Assembly (NCBI GenBank): GCA_942486035.1
Contig: CALNXK010000361.1
Location: 181,001 to 245,000 of the forward strand
Direction of reading: 5' to 3'
DNA length: 64,000 bases
DNA from: Porites lobata
Taxonomy: Eukaryota; Cnidaria; Anthozoa; Scleractinia; Poritidae
The number at the start of each line of letters is the position of its first letter. Within the stretch, counting starts at the first letter, position 1. The notes beneath the pieces are model-generated. The model did not search any database. It saw nothing but the letters and a program-made list of their open reading frames with translations, and was not told where the DNA came from. Positions 53,701 to 57,218 of this stretch are shown here, in pieces. The translations under genes were made by a program, and so were the position numbers.

Positions 53701-54832
53701 TTAAAGGTACCGCTCGGTCATTACCAGGGACATGAGAGTTTTATAATCGTTTAGCATCCCGCGACACGTTTTAAGCATCTTGCAGGATGTTTCTCTTAAG
53801 AACCTACTAAATGGTCACGGGGTGCTTCCCCACCCCCACCCCCTCCTCCAAACACTGGTTGAGTCTCCATGAGACTGAGATCTTTTCTTATTATTTTTGG
53901 TTCAATTTCATGTAGAGTCGCGTGTTTTGAGCTGTCCAGTGACTATTCAGCTTCGGGGATTGGTATCCCGGGTAGAAATCCCGAGCTGGTAAGAAACTGT
54001 GTAACCTCTCTTCTTCAAACTTAAGGAAACAGAACACCTAAGCTCTTGTTGGCGAAAGAGTACCAACAGTGATAGTTTCAGCGTTAACTTTCCTCTCGTT
54101 TTTGTTTTAATGCAGTTATAAAAACATATAATCGTTTTAGCATAGACAATGCTTCAGTTCAGCCTGACAGTCGCATGAGTCTTGAAAGAGGGGAACCTGA
54201 TCCCGCTTTCCTCGTTCCTTTTTCACGATAATTCCGCATCTCGAACTTATTTCATCGATATTCCAAATATCATTTTCAATCTCAGTCCGAATCCATGCTC
54301 AAAATTTTGGCCGATCCCGCGTTCCGGGTAGCAGTCAAATCCCGTATTTCGTCAAAAGTTTCTCGATTTACGCGCTGTATTTTGTTCAAATCTGGGATCC
54401 CGGGAATATTCTTCCATACCGTGTGAACTCGGCTTACAGGCCGATAAGTGTATGGCAGTTGCGATTCACAAAAGTGAATACTGAATTAACGCACACAAGC
54501 TTTATTATCGATAATTGTTCAAATTAGGCCCTGTCACTGGCAGTTTTCAATGTTTACGAGGACTGCGACGTTCAAATCTTCCTATGGTTAAGCAAGAAAA
54601 ACAAGTTCTTGGGGATTCTGTTTTCGTGATCAGTCTTAACCACATTAAATTATCAATGGCAATATTTAGTGGCTCCATTTCTCATTAGCAGTCTGTAATT
54701 TGCTTCTTTGTTTTTTAGGTCTTGGTTTTCGAAAGCGGTGTGGTGGAAATTCATAAAATTAGCAGTCTTTTCTCCAGTGCGGCTGGCGATGAACTGGATA
54801 GATTTACTAGTTATCTTGATAGCGTATTATAA
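11770..54832 (+). CDS. DYNC2I1: Cytoplasmic dynein 2 intermediate chain 1 (WDR60), complete, 33 exons, 1107 aa
   Basis: DYNC2I1 is one of two WD40 intermediate chains of dynein-2, the motor for retrograde intraflagellar transport in cilia. The 33 exons listed below splice into one 1107-codon frame with GT-AG borders and matching phases throughout; the human protein is about 1066 aa. Order: N-terminal EDTWKESDLKK block (residues 8-18), Arg/Asp/Glu/Lys low-complexity region (55-350), acidic linker (394-460), AINAEN motif, conserved LIDLD...LPPLNEYELYIKNFG block with AYIQCNEDN (about 536-580), then a C-terminal WD40 propeller (about 640-1107) with VAWDLREP, LGLSFQLASLEE, FLPHDPNHVYIGTD and VWDLLKSDQGPVA. 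These blocks match remembered human WDR60 segment by segment. An intronless GPCR gene lies in intron 29. The untranslated ends and polyadenylation site were not resolved. Confidence 0.95.
12445..12815. repeat. Dispersed repeat rich in CCCCAAAAA
   Basis: Starts near a GGGGCGTACTCTGGAT motif and continues with many CCCCAAAAAAT words, ending GGAGTACCCCCAGC. It carries no sustained coding frame. The text resembles a repeat common in coral genomes (from memory, unverified). It is in intron 1. Confidence 0.5.
14150..14370 (-). mobile_element. tRNA-derived SINE, copy 1
   Basis: Read on the minus strand, a degraded tRNA-like head near 14365-14290 is followed by GTTGGTTCTCTGCTTTGCTC, GAGAGGTTTTTCTCCGGGTA and a CAAATTCCAATTCGATC tail. 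The order head, conserved central region, tail is typical of SINEs. It is in intron 1, opposite to the gene. Confidence 0.7.
14513..14598. mobile_element. 86-bp pogo/Tigger-like MITE
   Basis: Terminal inverted repeats CAGTCAACTCTTTCATA and, from the other end, CAGTCAACTGTCTCATA, flanked by TA on both sides (14511-14512 and 14599-14600). CAGT ends with TA duplications are typical of pogo/Tc1-mariner relatives. Intron 1. Confidence 0.8.
14689..14739 (+). CDS. DYNC2I1: DYNC2I1 exon 2
   Basis: DRKEDTWKESDLKKVLK, the family's conserved N-terminal block (human KDDTWKADDLRKHL). T-rich TAG acceptor, GTAAGG donor, phase 0-0. Confidence 0.92.
14844..14965. mobile_element. Snap-back MITE in intron 2
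   Basis: Inverted arms GAAACTGCCCACCTA and TAGGTGGGCAGTTTC, extending inward through CCCCTAA and AATGTTGG pairings. About 120 bp, no coding frame. Confidence 0.7.
15017..15356. mobile_element. Foldback element in intron 2
   Basis: The left end has CCTTCCAC and CAACTTTTGACATGGACA; the right end has the reverse complement GTCCATGTCAAAAGTTG and GTGGAAGG. Inner arms GAGCACCTTAA and TTAAGGTGCTC also pair. About 340 bp, non-coding. Confidence 0.7.
15769..16035. repeat. Dispersed repeat with CCCTATTCTAGACC words
   Basis: A G-rich start is followed by ACCCTGGAACCCTTAACC, CTACCCTATGCTAGAGTAAA and TACCCTATTCTAGACCCAAA. Degenerate internal repetition, no stable frame. Intron 2. Confidence 0.5.
16036..17785. 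other. Intron 2, distal part, no element recognised
   Basis: AT-rich intronic DNA before exon 3 with only short shadow frames. No gene, RNA or clear inverted repeat seen. Confidence 0.4.
17786..17881 (+). CDS. DYNC2I1: DYNC2I1 exon 3
   Basis: 32 codons starting PDDKKRSKDEQGKRSSKERS. Start of the Lys/Arg/Glu-rich region. GCAG acceptor, GTAGTG donor, phase 0-0. Confidence 0.85.
18569..18893 (-). pseudogene. RTE-like non-LTR retrotransposon, internally deleted
   Basis: On the minus strand, 18893-18725 reads PKNIRKIRNWNVHTLYRSGN then IAQVARKMTVRNIHIM, the start of an APE-type endonuclease (TWNVRTL-like motif). After about 18725 the frame shifts to KAGWQSCEEVKTTAAQREKW and KDSLEALYATRHVRESLR-stop at 18569, which resembles the pol C-terminus of RTE-type elements. 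The reverse transcriptase between is missing. Intron 3, opposite to the gene. Confidence 0.7.
19184..19329. mobile_element. Palindromic repeat in intron 3
   Basis: Arms of roughly 60 bp: TTTCTATGGGTTTACCGGCG at the left and its complement CGCCGGTAAACCCATAGAAA at the right, with GTTCTCCCAACATCCC pairing inside. A weaker relative of the left arm lies just upstream at about 19108-19140. Confidence 0.75.
19583..19758. mobile_element. 176-bp pogo/Tigger-like MITE
   Basis: Inverted ends CAGTGGACCCTCGATATAAC and CAGCGGAACCTCGATGTAAC, flanked by TAA on both sides (19580-19582 and 19759-19761). Non-coding. A relative lies at 49132-49330. Intron 3. Confidence 0.85.
20132..21019 (+). CDS. DYNC2I1: DYNC2I1 exon 4, 888-bp Arg/Asp/Glu/Lys low-complexity exon
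   Basis: 296 codons, by far the largest exon, made of alternating basic and acidic residues such as KDRERERRKRDDERDKERPR, with an imperfect unit around KDRDTSRERRKDRER repeated three times (about 20623-20775). The coding strand is almost all purine. The region is expected to be disordered or a charged single helix; human WDR60 has a similar but less regular stretch. Phase 0-0. Confidence 0.93.
21391..21468 (+). CDS. DYNC2I1: DYNC2I1 exon 5
   Basis: 26 codons, RSEERDKEERIKRRERELMD then SLKQEE. Continues the charged region. TTTAG acceptor, GTATTA donor, phase 0-0. Confidence 0.85.
22314..22364 (+). CDS. DYNC2I1: DYNC2I1 exon 6
   Basis: 17 codons, KSRKERLKFRSDTIEEA, with CAACAG acceptor and GTAAGT donor, phase 0-0. 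Confidence 0.82.
22820..22948 (+). CDS. DYNC2I1: DYNC2I1 exon 7
   Basis: 43 codons ending GYGYEDDEFE. First half of the acidic linker, equivalent to human EDYEDDFEV. Phase 0-0. Confidence 0.88.
23048..23262. mobile_element. Foldback MITE with GAGGTAACCCGC arms, copy 1
   Basis: Left arm carries GGAGGTGGGGGACTCCAGGT and GAGGTAACCCG repeats; the right arm carries CGGGTTACCCCACC and CTGGGCTCCCCCACCTCC. Related to 36725-36868. Non-coding, intron 7. Confidence 0.7.
23931..24090. repeat. 85-bp tandem duplication inside the long-TIR element
   Basis: Two copies share GCTCTAAAACTCGGATATAT, AAACAAAACATACA and GCTTTATTTCAA with few differences. Confidence 0.75.
24482..24625. repeat. Tandem repeat CCTCCTCAATTTTTTTATTC inside the long-TIR element
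   Basis: About four copies of a unit combining CCCTCCTC, AATTTTTTTATT and CCACAATTTTATTATTTT, followed by a (CCA)n tract near 24620-24675. Confidence 0.75.
25170..25450 (+). pseudogene. LINE reverse-transcriptase C-terminal remnant
   Basis: Contains ILLLTYKILNGQ, followed after frame breaks by NSHLWSKNYLSF and a TLWN-like stretch, matching the tail of CR1/L2-like pol proteins (known family; assigned from memory). Several stops and frameshifts. Intron 7. Confidence 0.55.
25480..25870. repeat. Dispersed repeat, copy 1
   Basis: Shares CAATCCGTTTCAGTCTTCTT and following GTTTTGCCTATCC words with 43790-43890 at reduced identity. Non-coding; a dispersed family of unknown type. Confidence 0.45.
25957..26019 (+). 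CDS. DYNC2I1: DYNC2I1 exon 8
   Basis: 21 codons, DYDEDFEDDEEEDEETSVDL plus Q. Second half of the acidic linker. TTTTTAG acceptor, GTAAAA donor, phase 0-0. Confidence 0.88.
26292..26312 (+). CDS. DYNC2I1: DYNC2I1 exon 9 (21-bp microexon)
   Basis: Seven codons, DHSGMQE, between CTCGTAG and GTAAAT. It is frame-neutral, so skipping would leave the frame intact. Called on splice signals alone. Confidence 0.6.
26721..26792 (+). CDS. DYNC2I1: DYNC2I1 exon 10
   Basis: 24 codons, LLQAINAENQDARASSSEGK then EDKK. AINAEN is shared with human (QRAINAENERI). CAAAAG acceptor, GTTGGA donor, phase 0-0. Confidence 0.88.
27107..27128 (+). CDS. DYNC2I1: DYNC2I1 exon 11 (22 bp)
   Basis: DHKESQK plus one base. 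TTTTTTAG acceptor, GTGGGT donor, ends phase 1. The extra base completes GAG with exon 12, which supports the call. Confidence 0.7.
27454..27563 (+). CDS. DYNC2I1: DYNC2I1 exon 12
   Basis: Begins AKVRPSTSSHGRINFVAAKQ and ends in TRRRGQ; aligns with human SASHRQKSRTQALKQK. Phase 1-0. Confidence 0.88.
27825..28175 (+). pseudogene. LINE pol C-terminal fragment
   Basis: SLKTLSRLTRHRSDQGVLIP then KCRTKLFQFSYCNHSKLWNT and LPESTCTLTFLNQF. The Y-x-x-SKLWNTLP motif is typical of the end of non-LTR retrotransposon pol proteins in cnidarians. No upstream RT remains, so it is a 5'-truncated copy, in intron 12. The host gene's exon signals are unaffected. Confidence 0.7.
28448..28660. repeat. Tandem pair of a ~107-bp repeat
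   Basis: Two units share GCCCCCTC, TTTATAAGCTCTCCTAAAAC, CGAAGATGTATAA and GGCAGTTT. A third diverged copy lies at about 37545-37612. Confidence 0.7.
29353..29466 (+). CDS. DYNC2I1: DYNC2I1 exon 13, most conserved linker block
   Basis: Contains LMHLIDLD, DLPPLNEYELYIKNFG and DTKQ, nearly identical to human LRLIDLD and DLPPVNEYDMYIRNFG. It precedes the light-chain binding segment. Phase 0-0. Confidence 0.95.
30041..30150. mobile_element. 110-bp near-perfect palindrome with ~9-bp flanking duplication
   Basis: The arms pair almost completely about a centre near 30096: TACCCTGCGAGCAGAGGCTA at the left, TAGCCTCTGCTCGCAGGGTA at the right. Flanks CTTTTGCAC and CTTTTGCGT agree at 7 of 9 positions, so it probably inserted with a 9-bp duplication. 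Intron 13. Confidence 0.85.
30353..30464 (+). CDS. DYNC2I1: DYNC2I1 exon 14
   Basis: AYIQCNEDNLEKEVQTEEKE, then TKWTQHP; human has AYVQCNEDNVERDIQTEE and WTQHP. The VQTEE core resembles an LC8 light-chain anchor (inference). Ends phase 1. Confidence 0.95.
30822..30919 (+). CDS. DYNC2I1: DYNC2I1 exon 15
   Basis: Acidic DDEDDLREDLSS, then IDSLRLSKFLQRAAQ, aligning with human IDTPRLCSFLRAACQ. Phase 1-0. Confidence 0.9.
31016..31463. mobile_element. GGAGTTAA-microrepeat element, copy 2
   Basis: A 448-bp copy of the element at 3180-3626 in the same orientation, starting CACAGTAGTTTT and ending AAATTACTGTG, with the same internal GGAGTTAAAATAACCCC-type microrepeats. Flanking CG and TG do not match, so the duplication is lost or different here. 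Intron 15. Confidence 0.85.
31740..31860 (-). mobile_element. Possible tRNA-derived SINE fragment
   Basis: On the minus strand, TAAGCTCAGTCGGTAGCGCG resembles a tRNA A box, but no clear B box follows. Low confidence. Intron 15. Confidence 0.35.
32032..32155 (+). CDS. DYNC2I1: DYNC2I1 exon 16
   Basis: TCLILLEENVSEQTSTQFKE continuing to LSTKHLYLE; aligns with human MAVLLEED region. Leads into the propeller. Ends phase 1. Confidence 0.88.
32830..32927 (+). CDS. DYNC2I1: DYNC2I1 exon 17
   Basis: RPVTCVHISPVQTHFLLIAY, first propeller strands. TTTCAG acceptor, GTGAGA donor, phase 1-0. Confidence 0.88.
33170..33600 (+). pseudogene. LINE 3' end
   Basis: EYIRRSASLSEFKTNIKTHL then FKLTYGD-stop, the pol C-terminus of a non-LTR element. 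An AT-rich 3' UTR follows, ending AAGCGCTATTGAGC...ATATAAATAAAG and a (TTATTG/ATT)n tail at 33575-33600. The end structure resembles the copy at 60380-60795. Intron 17. Confidence 0.75.
33722..33792 (+). CDS. DYNC2I1: DYNC2I1 exon 18
   Basis: INSSVQEKGLICFWNTNEPS then EPQ. The LICFWN strand is equivalent to human VLCVWDIWQPSGPQ. Ends phase 2. Confidence 0.9.
34137..34232 (-). mobile_element. tRNA-derived SINE, head region, copy 2
   Basis: On the minus strand, GCAGTGGTGAGGGCACTCGC (A-box-like) and GGTTCGGGTTCCAATCCC (B-box-like) lie at tRNA spacing, followed by TGCCGTGTGTGGGTTG, the same order as the SINE at 14150-14370. Not a tRNA gene: the acceptor stem does not close. Intron 18. Confidence 0.65.
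34415..34490 (+). CDS. DYNC2I1: DYNC2I1 exon 19
   Basis: ILICESTPMCCCLSPSKATL then AFAGL, matching human [20 protein letters not shown]. Phase 2-0. Confidence 0.93.
34743..34857 (+). CDS. DYNC2I1: DYNC2I1 exon 20
   Basis: DDGTLVAWDLREPSSMHFAS, then SPTFST. WDLRE is identical in human WDR60. Ends phase 1. Confidence 0.93.
35484..35572. mobile_element. Palindromic MITE with TAGACGTTCTT arms
   Basis: CCTCCTTAGACGTTCTTTTG with GCTCGTCACGC pairs with GCGTGACGAAC and AAGAACGTCTGCGTGGGAGG. About 89 bp. Intron 20. Confidence 0.75.
35616..35691 (+). CDS. DYNC2I1: DYNC2I1 exon 21
   Basis: GVLKKDESHLSPVVSLLPLV then MPGD. Loop aligned with human GILTSVNHRSPLQAV. Phase 1-2. Confidence 0.85.
36725..36868. 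mobile_element. Foldback MITE with GGTTACC arms, copy 2 (partial)
   Basis: CCGCCTTGGCGGGTCACCCC, then GTGATCAAAT, GTGTTACCCCACC and CATGTAAACAGGACCT, matching the right half of 23048-23262 in inverted order. Intron 21. Confidence 0.65.
37239..37273 (+). CDS. DYNC2I1: DYNC2I1 exon 22 (35 bp)
   Basis: ARASGGSNMMS, a short variable loop exon. TTATAG acceptor, GTGAGC donor. It is needed to carry phase 2 of exon 21 into phase 1 of exon 23. Confidence 0.78.
37545..37612. repeat. Diverged copy of the 28448-28660 repeat
   Basis: Shares GTTTATAAG, CCTTACGAAG and GGTATAAGCCC with the tandem pair. Intron 22. Confidence 0.5.
38003..38067 (+). CDS. DYNC2I1: DYNC2I1 exon 23
   Basis: DMLGLSFQLASLEENAVIYL plus W; human has [21 protein letters not shown]. 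Phase 1-0. Confidence 0.94.
38536..38587 (+). CDS. DYNC2I1: DYNC2I1 exon 24
   Basis: VVVELERANSAGSESDL; human VVVELPKADIAGSISDL. Ends phase 1. Confidence 0.94.
38873..38939 (+). CDS. DYNC2I1: DYNC2I1 exon 25
   Basis: LSPGGKIKLIRSSSISLHSP then L; human LMPGGRVKLVHSALIQL. Phase 1-2. Confidence 0.92.
39430..39463. repeat. ATT/AATT microsatellite
   Basis: (TTA)n followed by (TTAA)n, similar to tails seen after LINE 3' ends in this window; it may mark a decayed 3' end starting near 39345. Intron 25. Confidence 0.6.
40349..40436 (+). CDS. DYNC2I1: DYNC2I1 exon 26
   Basis: GLQNEMTFQALILRFLPHDP then NHVYIGTDG; human [20 protein letters not shown]. Phase 2-0. Confidence 0.94.
41140..41596. mobile_element. 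457-bp MITE with ~45-bp inverted ends
   Basis: Left end GGGGTAAATGCCTTGAAGGC continuing to CCTTCTTTATACTT; right end AAGTATAAAGAAGG to GCCTTCAAGGCATTTTATAC plus CCC. Non-coding; no clear target duplication. Intron 26. Confidence 0.75.
41758..41824 (+). CDS. DYNC2I1: DYNC2I1 exon 27
   Basis: GYILHCERHGGRAPPKAHRP, aligned with human [20 protein letters not shown]. A different frame looks open here, but only this one joins exon 26 in phase. Ends phase 1. Confidence 0.88.
41869..42056. mobile_element. 188-bp MITE with 41-bp inverted ends
   Basis: The ends ATAGACCTGTTCGGCTAACT and ATAGACCCATTCGGCTAACT (right end complemented) continue identically through CAATGTTGTACCCAATTCAA. A TA dinucleotide sits at each end, so a TA target is possible. 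Intron 27. Confidence 0.8.
42665..42723 (+). CDS. DYNC2I1: DYNC2I1 exon 28
   Basis: NIVRISALDLSPWQLPCLV; human VKVNVIDFSPFGEPIFL. The chosen donor is GTAAGC at 42724; a GT three bases earlier would also keep frame. Phase 1-0. Confidence 0.85.
43292..43337 (+). CDS. DYNC2I1: DYNC2I1 exon 29
   Basis: AGSESGSLWLFNIKN; human AGCSDGSIRLHQL. Donor GTTGGT is weak, but ending in phase 1 fits exon 30. It is followed by the 9-kb intron that hosts a GPCR gene. Confidence 0.85.
43338..46433. other. Intron 29 upstream of the nested GPCR gene
   Basis: About 3.1 kb. A dispersed repeat relative occupies about 43600-43900 (shares CGATCCGTTTTAATCTTCTT-type sequence with 25480-25870). Short open frames at 44035-44660 and 45145-45333 resemble no family I know. 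The promoter of the GPCR gene must lie in the distal part. Confidence 0.4.
46434..47585 (+). CDS. Class A (rhodopsin-like) GPCR, single exon, nested in DYNC2I1 intron 29
   Basis: 383-aa seven-helix receptor. The first ATG follows an in-frame TAA 12 nt upstream; a second Met at residue 8 precedes a glycosylation site (N9). Landmarks: N61 in LNALVM (helix 1), D90 in LALLALIDFSVG (helix 2), E-R-Y 143-145 (DRY variant), W171 (helix 4), CFIP 254-257 in helix 6 in place of CWxP, and NPIIF 295-299 in helix 7. The Gln/Glu/Asn-rich tail is acidic. AATAAA at 47734-47739 is a plausible polyadenylation signal. Presumably a plasma-membrane receptor coupled to G proteins; ligand unknown. It resembles the large intronless cnidarian receptor families. 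Confidence 0.93.
   Translation: MQSTVEAMNSSYSTPAGCKAGPGVDLFFAKTLHQISPSGQAFLIFLIAVNILIFPLTAVLNALVMISVKVKSRLRGHKSNVLLALLALIDFSVGILAQPCFTIVSIIFLLDLPSAYCAWRLLRPVMNFLVIASLLHMVLLSAERYVAMKHSFAYITLVTESRLLTASAIIWLLSIVGQVLSVLDITAIAHTNLIFIILSIGSMVYCHLTVYIETRRHEIRLASQQVTQEARQQVERDTKAFKLTSIILAVLVLCFIPVIVATIVCSRFHKEVTAETMYLLHSSSVSVAFINSLLNPIIFSVRIRQFRVAFIELLFRTVSIAQAEQIEMRIFGATNAVAGIQAGQVQEGQDLQGNMNIDDNPANRNDIPQIEIENNVVEQLNDN
48080..48330. repeat. Dispersed repeat with GGGGGTTACTCCTGGGAATT start
   Basis: Begins CTGGGGGGTTACTCCTGGGA, then GGGTGTGCCGCCCGG, TTTTCAGACC and TTTTCCACACCC words, a style shared with coral genome repeats (from memory). A related string, ATACCCTTTGGGGCGGCACA, lies at 48678-48697. 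Intron 29. Confidence 0.5.
49132..49330. mobile_element. 199-bp pogo/Tigger-like MITE
   Basis: Ends CAGTGGAAACTAGATATAAC and (complement of right end) CAATAATGGACCCTCGATAT, with TA duplications at 49130-49131 and 49331-49332. Related to 19583-19758. Intron 29. Confidence 0.8.
49510..49640. repeat. Minisatellite of AATCGGCAATATAATCAGC units
   Basis: A 16-17-bp degenerate unit (TAATCGGCAATATAATC) repeated about eight times. Intron 29. Confidence 0.75.
50220..50744. mobile_element. 525-bp hAT-like MITE
   Basis: The inverted ends share GCCTCTTCATATGA and then GGTTGACC(C/G)GGCTGG. The flanks AAGTCTAT (50212-50219) and AAGTCCAT (50745-50752) are an 8-bp duplication with one mismatch, the length used by hAT elements. 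CATATGA recurs internally near 50289 and 50648. Non-coding; intron 29. Confidence 0.8.
51850..52045 (-). mobile_element. tRNA-derived SINE, second family
   Basis: On the minus strand, TTGCTTAACTGGTAGAGGCG (A-box-like) is followed by GGTATCGCAGAGTGGGTC and GGGTTCGAGTTCCGTGCA (B-box-like), then a hairpin GCCTGAATTATTTTTCAGGC. The order matches a SINE seen in corals (from memory). Intron 29. Confidence 0.7.
52325..52445 (+). CDS. DYNC2I1: DYNC2I1 exon 30
   Basis: LPLVSWPASTGGNGIMSVQW, then SRPSVFYVLDLNSNLYV; human VTGLQWSPTRPAVFLVQD and NIYIWD. Phase 1-2. Confidence 0.93.
53034..53090 (+). CDS. DYNC2I1: DYNC2I1 exon 31
   Basis: DLLKSDQGPVAVEKFKHG; human DLLQSDLGPVAKQQV. Completes the blade's terminal Trp from exon 30. 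Phase 2-2. Confidence 0.93.
53916..53988 (+). CDS. DYNC2I1: DYNC2I1 exon 32
   Basis: VACFELSSDYSASGIGIPGR then NPEL; human LVAMAAVGEPEKAGG. ATGTAG acceptor, GTAAGA donor. Phase 2-0. Confidence 0.88.
54719..54832 (+). CDS. DYNC2I1: DYNC2I1 exon 33 (stop codon)
   Basis: VLVFESGVVEIHKISSLFSS, ending LDSVL-stop at 54830-54832; human LVLARASGSIDIQHL. A close ATTAAA at 54850 might be a polyadenylation signal, but it is very near the stop. Confidence 0.9.
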   Translation, partial: VLVFESGVVEIHKISSLFSSAAGDELDRFTSYLDSVL

Positions 54833-57074
54833 ATTACAGTCCTCTAATTATTAAAACAAATTATACGCACAGGCACCTACGTTTTACAAAAGACCGATAA
54901 TCTCCACCTTATCTGCCCTAGCGCCACACATGTACTGCCAAAATATGTGTGGGTCTACACTGAAATTGGTTCACCCCTGCATATAAATAGTCAGAAATGT
55001 TACATAAAAACGCTTTAAAGACAGGAAAACAACTGTCAAGAAAGAATTGGATCCGATCTCTAACGATGAAATAATATGACTTAATGTATACACGATTCTG
55101 TGGAAAACCGTGCTACTAGCCGTGAACAGTATTAGCGAATGAAACAGCACCAAAGGCAATTACTAACGCAAAAGCTTTCATTTTAGTAGTTACACTATAA
55201 GTAGCTAATCCAGAAACTTTAACTAAGTCAGTGTACAGCATGATAATCTGCACCACGCTGCTCCGTATAATGGTCACTCATCTGTAAGATTTCACACTGG
55301 AAAACGACTCAAGATTTTACTTTATTACCGTCACAAACAAGCGGTAGAGCATAGATCACAGTTACTAGTAAAATGTATTTCTTATTTTCGGATAGTGCCT
55401 CCTAGAAAAATTTGTGTACAGTTGATTGTATGGTTTGTACATTAGGTCATAAGTCAGACTACTCGCACTTAGTCTTGATTTTCATTGAACCGCTGAGGAG
55501 GCCCTTAAAACTCCAATTGTACGCGTCTCCAACTGAACTCAAATTGAATAATCAGTTTCTGATTTCTTTTTGGTCAACTTTTATTAAGACTGGTAGCGTT
55601 GAGGCCACCTTAAAGAAATCGGCTTAGCCCTATAAAGAGAGTCCAAAGAATTCACGAAGATGCAGCCGGGACTAACCCTAGGTGTGCGCTGCCTTCTTAG
55701 CCTGCGTAGCTGGTGGAATTCTCGGAGCCGCCATGCGAAGTGCGCGTATACCCAACCTTCTCGCGTCTCCGCCGCCAAAACAATATAGCACTCCTACGCT
55801 TATACCGCCAGCTACGCAGGCTACTGCCTTCTTAGCCGGAAGTGTCGTATACAGTTGTCCGTTATGTTGACTATATTAACTTTGAACAAAACTAGTTGAG
55901 ACAAAATGGGTGCTTTTTCTTTATAAGCTCGCCCCAGTTGTTCAGAAGGTGGATAGCACTAATACTTATCCGCTGGATAGCGATTTATCCGGTGGGTAGC
56001 GCTATCTAACGTTTGAACAACCGGGACCTGATTCGTCTCAAGTTGTCATCTGTTTCGGGAGTTTGCGTCTCCAGGAGACGGCTGACATTCAAACAATTTT
56101 TCCACAACAGTCACAGTAAGATCACTTGATTTATGAGTCTTTCCTTCAGTCCGTGCTGCCTTGTAGGGACGCAAAAAGACTGCAGATTTAGCAGTGAAGT
56201 GCCGCGTGGACACCACGCGCGGCGTCCGAAATTCTTTGAGTCAATTCAATTGCTGTAACGGCATGATTCTCCTGATGACGTTTTTTCTTTGAATTCTGTG
56301 CGTTGCTTCCAGCAATAAGGCACTAATAATCGTTTCGTCAGTTTTGTCTCATATTCACTGTAAGTTTAATGACGAATTAAATACTTCCATGTTTGATGCA
56401 TTGTAAATATTTACATGGAATATGATTTGTTCTCTTTTGTAAATGTATTTATTTACGCTTTAAGCGTCACTGGACTTTTGGCTGTTTGTTGTAAATACAG
56501 TAGATAAAGAGGAAAACATGGCTTGGTGTCTGTCTTGAGGGGAAGCATGTCGATATCCGGCTACCTACAAAAATTTTACTCATAGCTTTTGTTTTGTGCA
56601 GCTAATCTCCTTTCTATGGTCTTTCTCCTTTGCCTTTGCGAGAAGTTTACCAGCGTGCATTTACTATGACCTCTTACACGCTGGCATCGGCAGTCAGCAG
56701 GTCAATAGCCCGTTCCAATCTCACGGATAGTGGGGAAGACGCGAAAGAGTAGGGGAGACGCGAAAGTGAAAAGTACGCGAAAAGGGGGCGGTGCGGGAAA
56801 AAGGAAAAAGGAAAGAAGAGAAAGAAGAGAGAGCCTCCGCCTCCCTTCCTTTTCCCAGTTTCCTCCCATTTTATTTTCATGTCTGTACCGTTGCAGCTTT
56901 GTCCTCTGTTGTGAACATGTCCTCTGACGTAATGTGATATGCAAGCCAGTCAGGTCATGTGATCTATCTTTGTAGCCGTGGCATAGGACTGGAAAAGAAT
57001 CTCCGTTGCAGTTTGGTCTTCGAGCAAAACTTGTAATTCCAGCGGGTTGAGGACGGTTTTAGGCTAAAGTAAAC
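54833..57074. other. Intergenic region after DYNC2I1
   Basis: 2.2 kb without a recognisable gene. It contains the snap-back element at 55698-55823. The purine/pyrimidine-biased stretch near 56735-56880 yields shadow frames only. Confidence 0.45.
55698..55823. mobile_element. 126-bp snap-back element with perfect 9-bp duplication
   Basis: Ends TAGCCTGCGTAGCTGG and CCAGCTACGCAGGCTA. Flanked by CTGCCTTCT at 55689-55697 and 55824-55832, identical. It shares terminal TAGCCTG with 6976-7067. Confidence 0.92.
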
Positions 57075-57218
57075 ATGGCGCCGCTCATGAGCCGAATCAT
57101 TAACGCAATTTCTTATTCAAGGGCTGCGAAGGAGAGTAGATTTAATGCTGTTTTGGCATTGTACAATAAGAACTTCGAAAAAGCGAGACCGGTTGTTGGT
57201 CGTTACAGGGAAATGTAA
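57075..57218 (+). CDS. Possible 47-aa ORF or first exon, unknown function
   Basis: Starts in a good context (AAACATGGCG) and reads MAPLMSRIINAISYSRAAKE, then SRFNAVLALYNKNFEKARPV and VGRYREM-stop. The N-terminus is basic, amphipathic-looking and lacks acidic residues for 19 positions, as in some mitochondrial proteins (inference). I do not recognise it. It could instead be the first exon of a spliced gene; a GT near the stop exists but no second exon was found. Confidence 0.3.
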   Translation: MAPLMSRIINAISYSRAAKESRFNAVLALYNKNFEKARPVVGRYREM

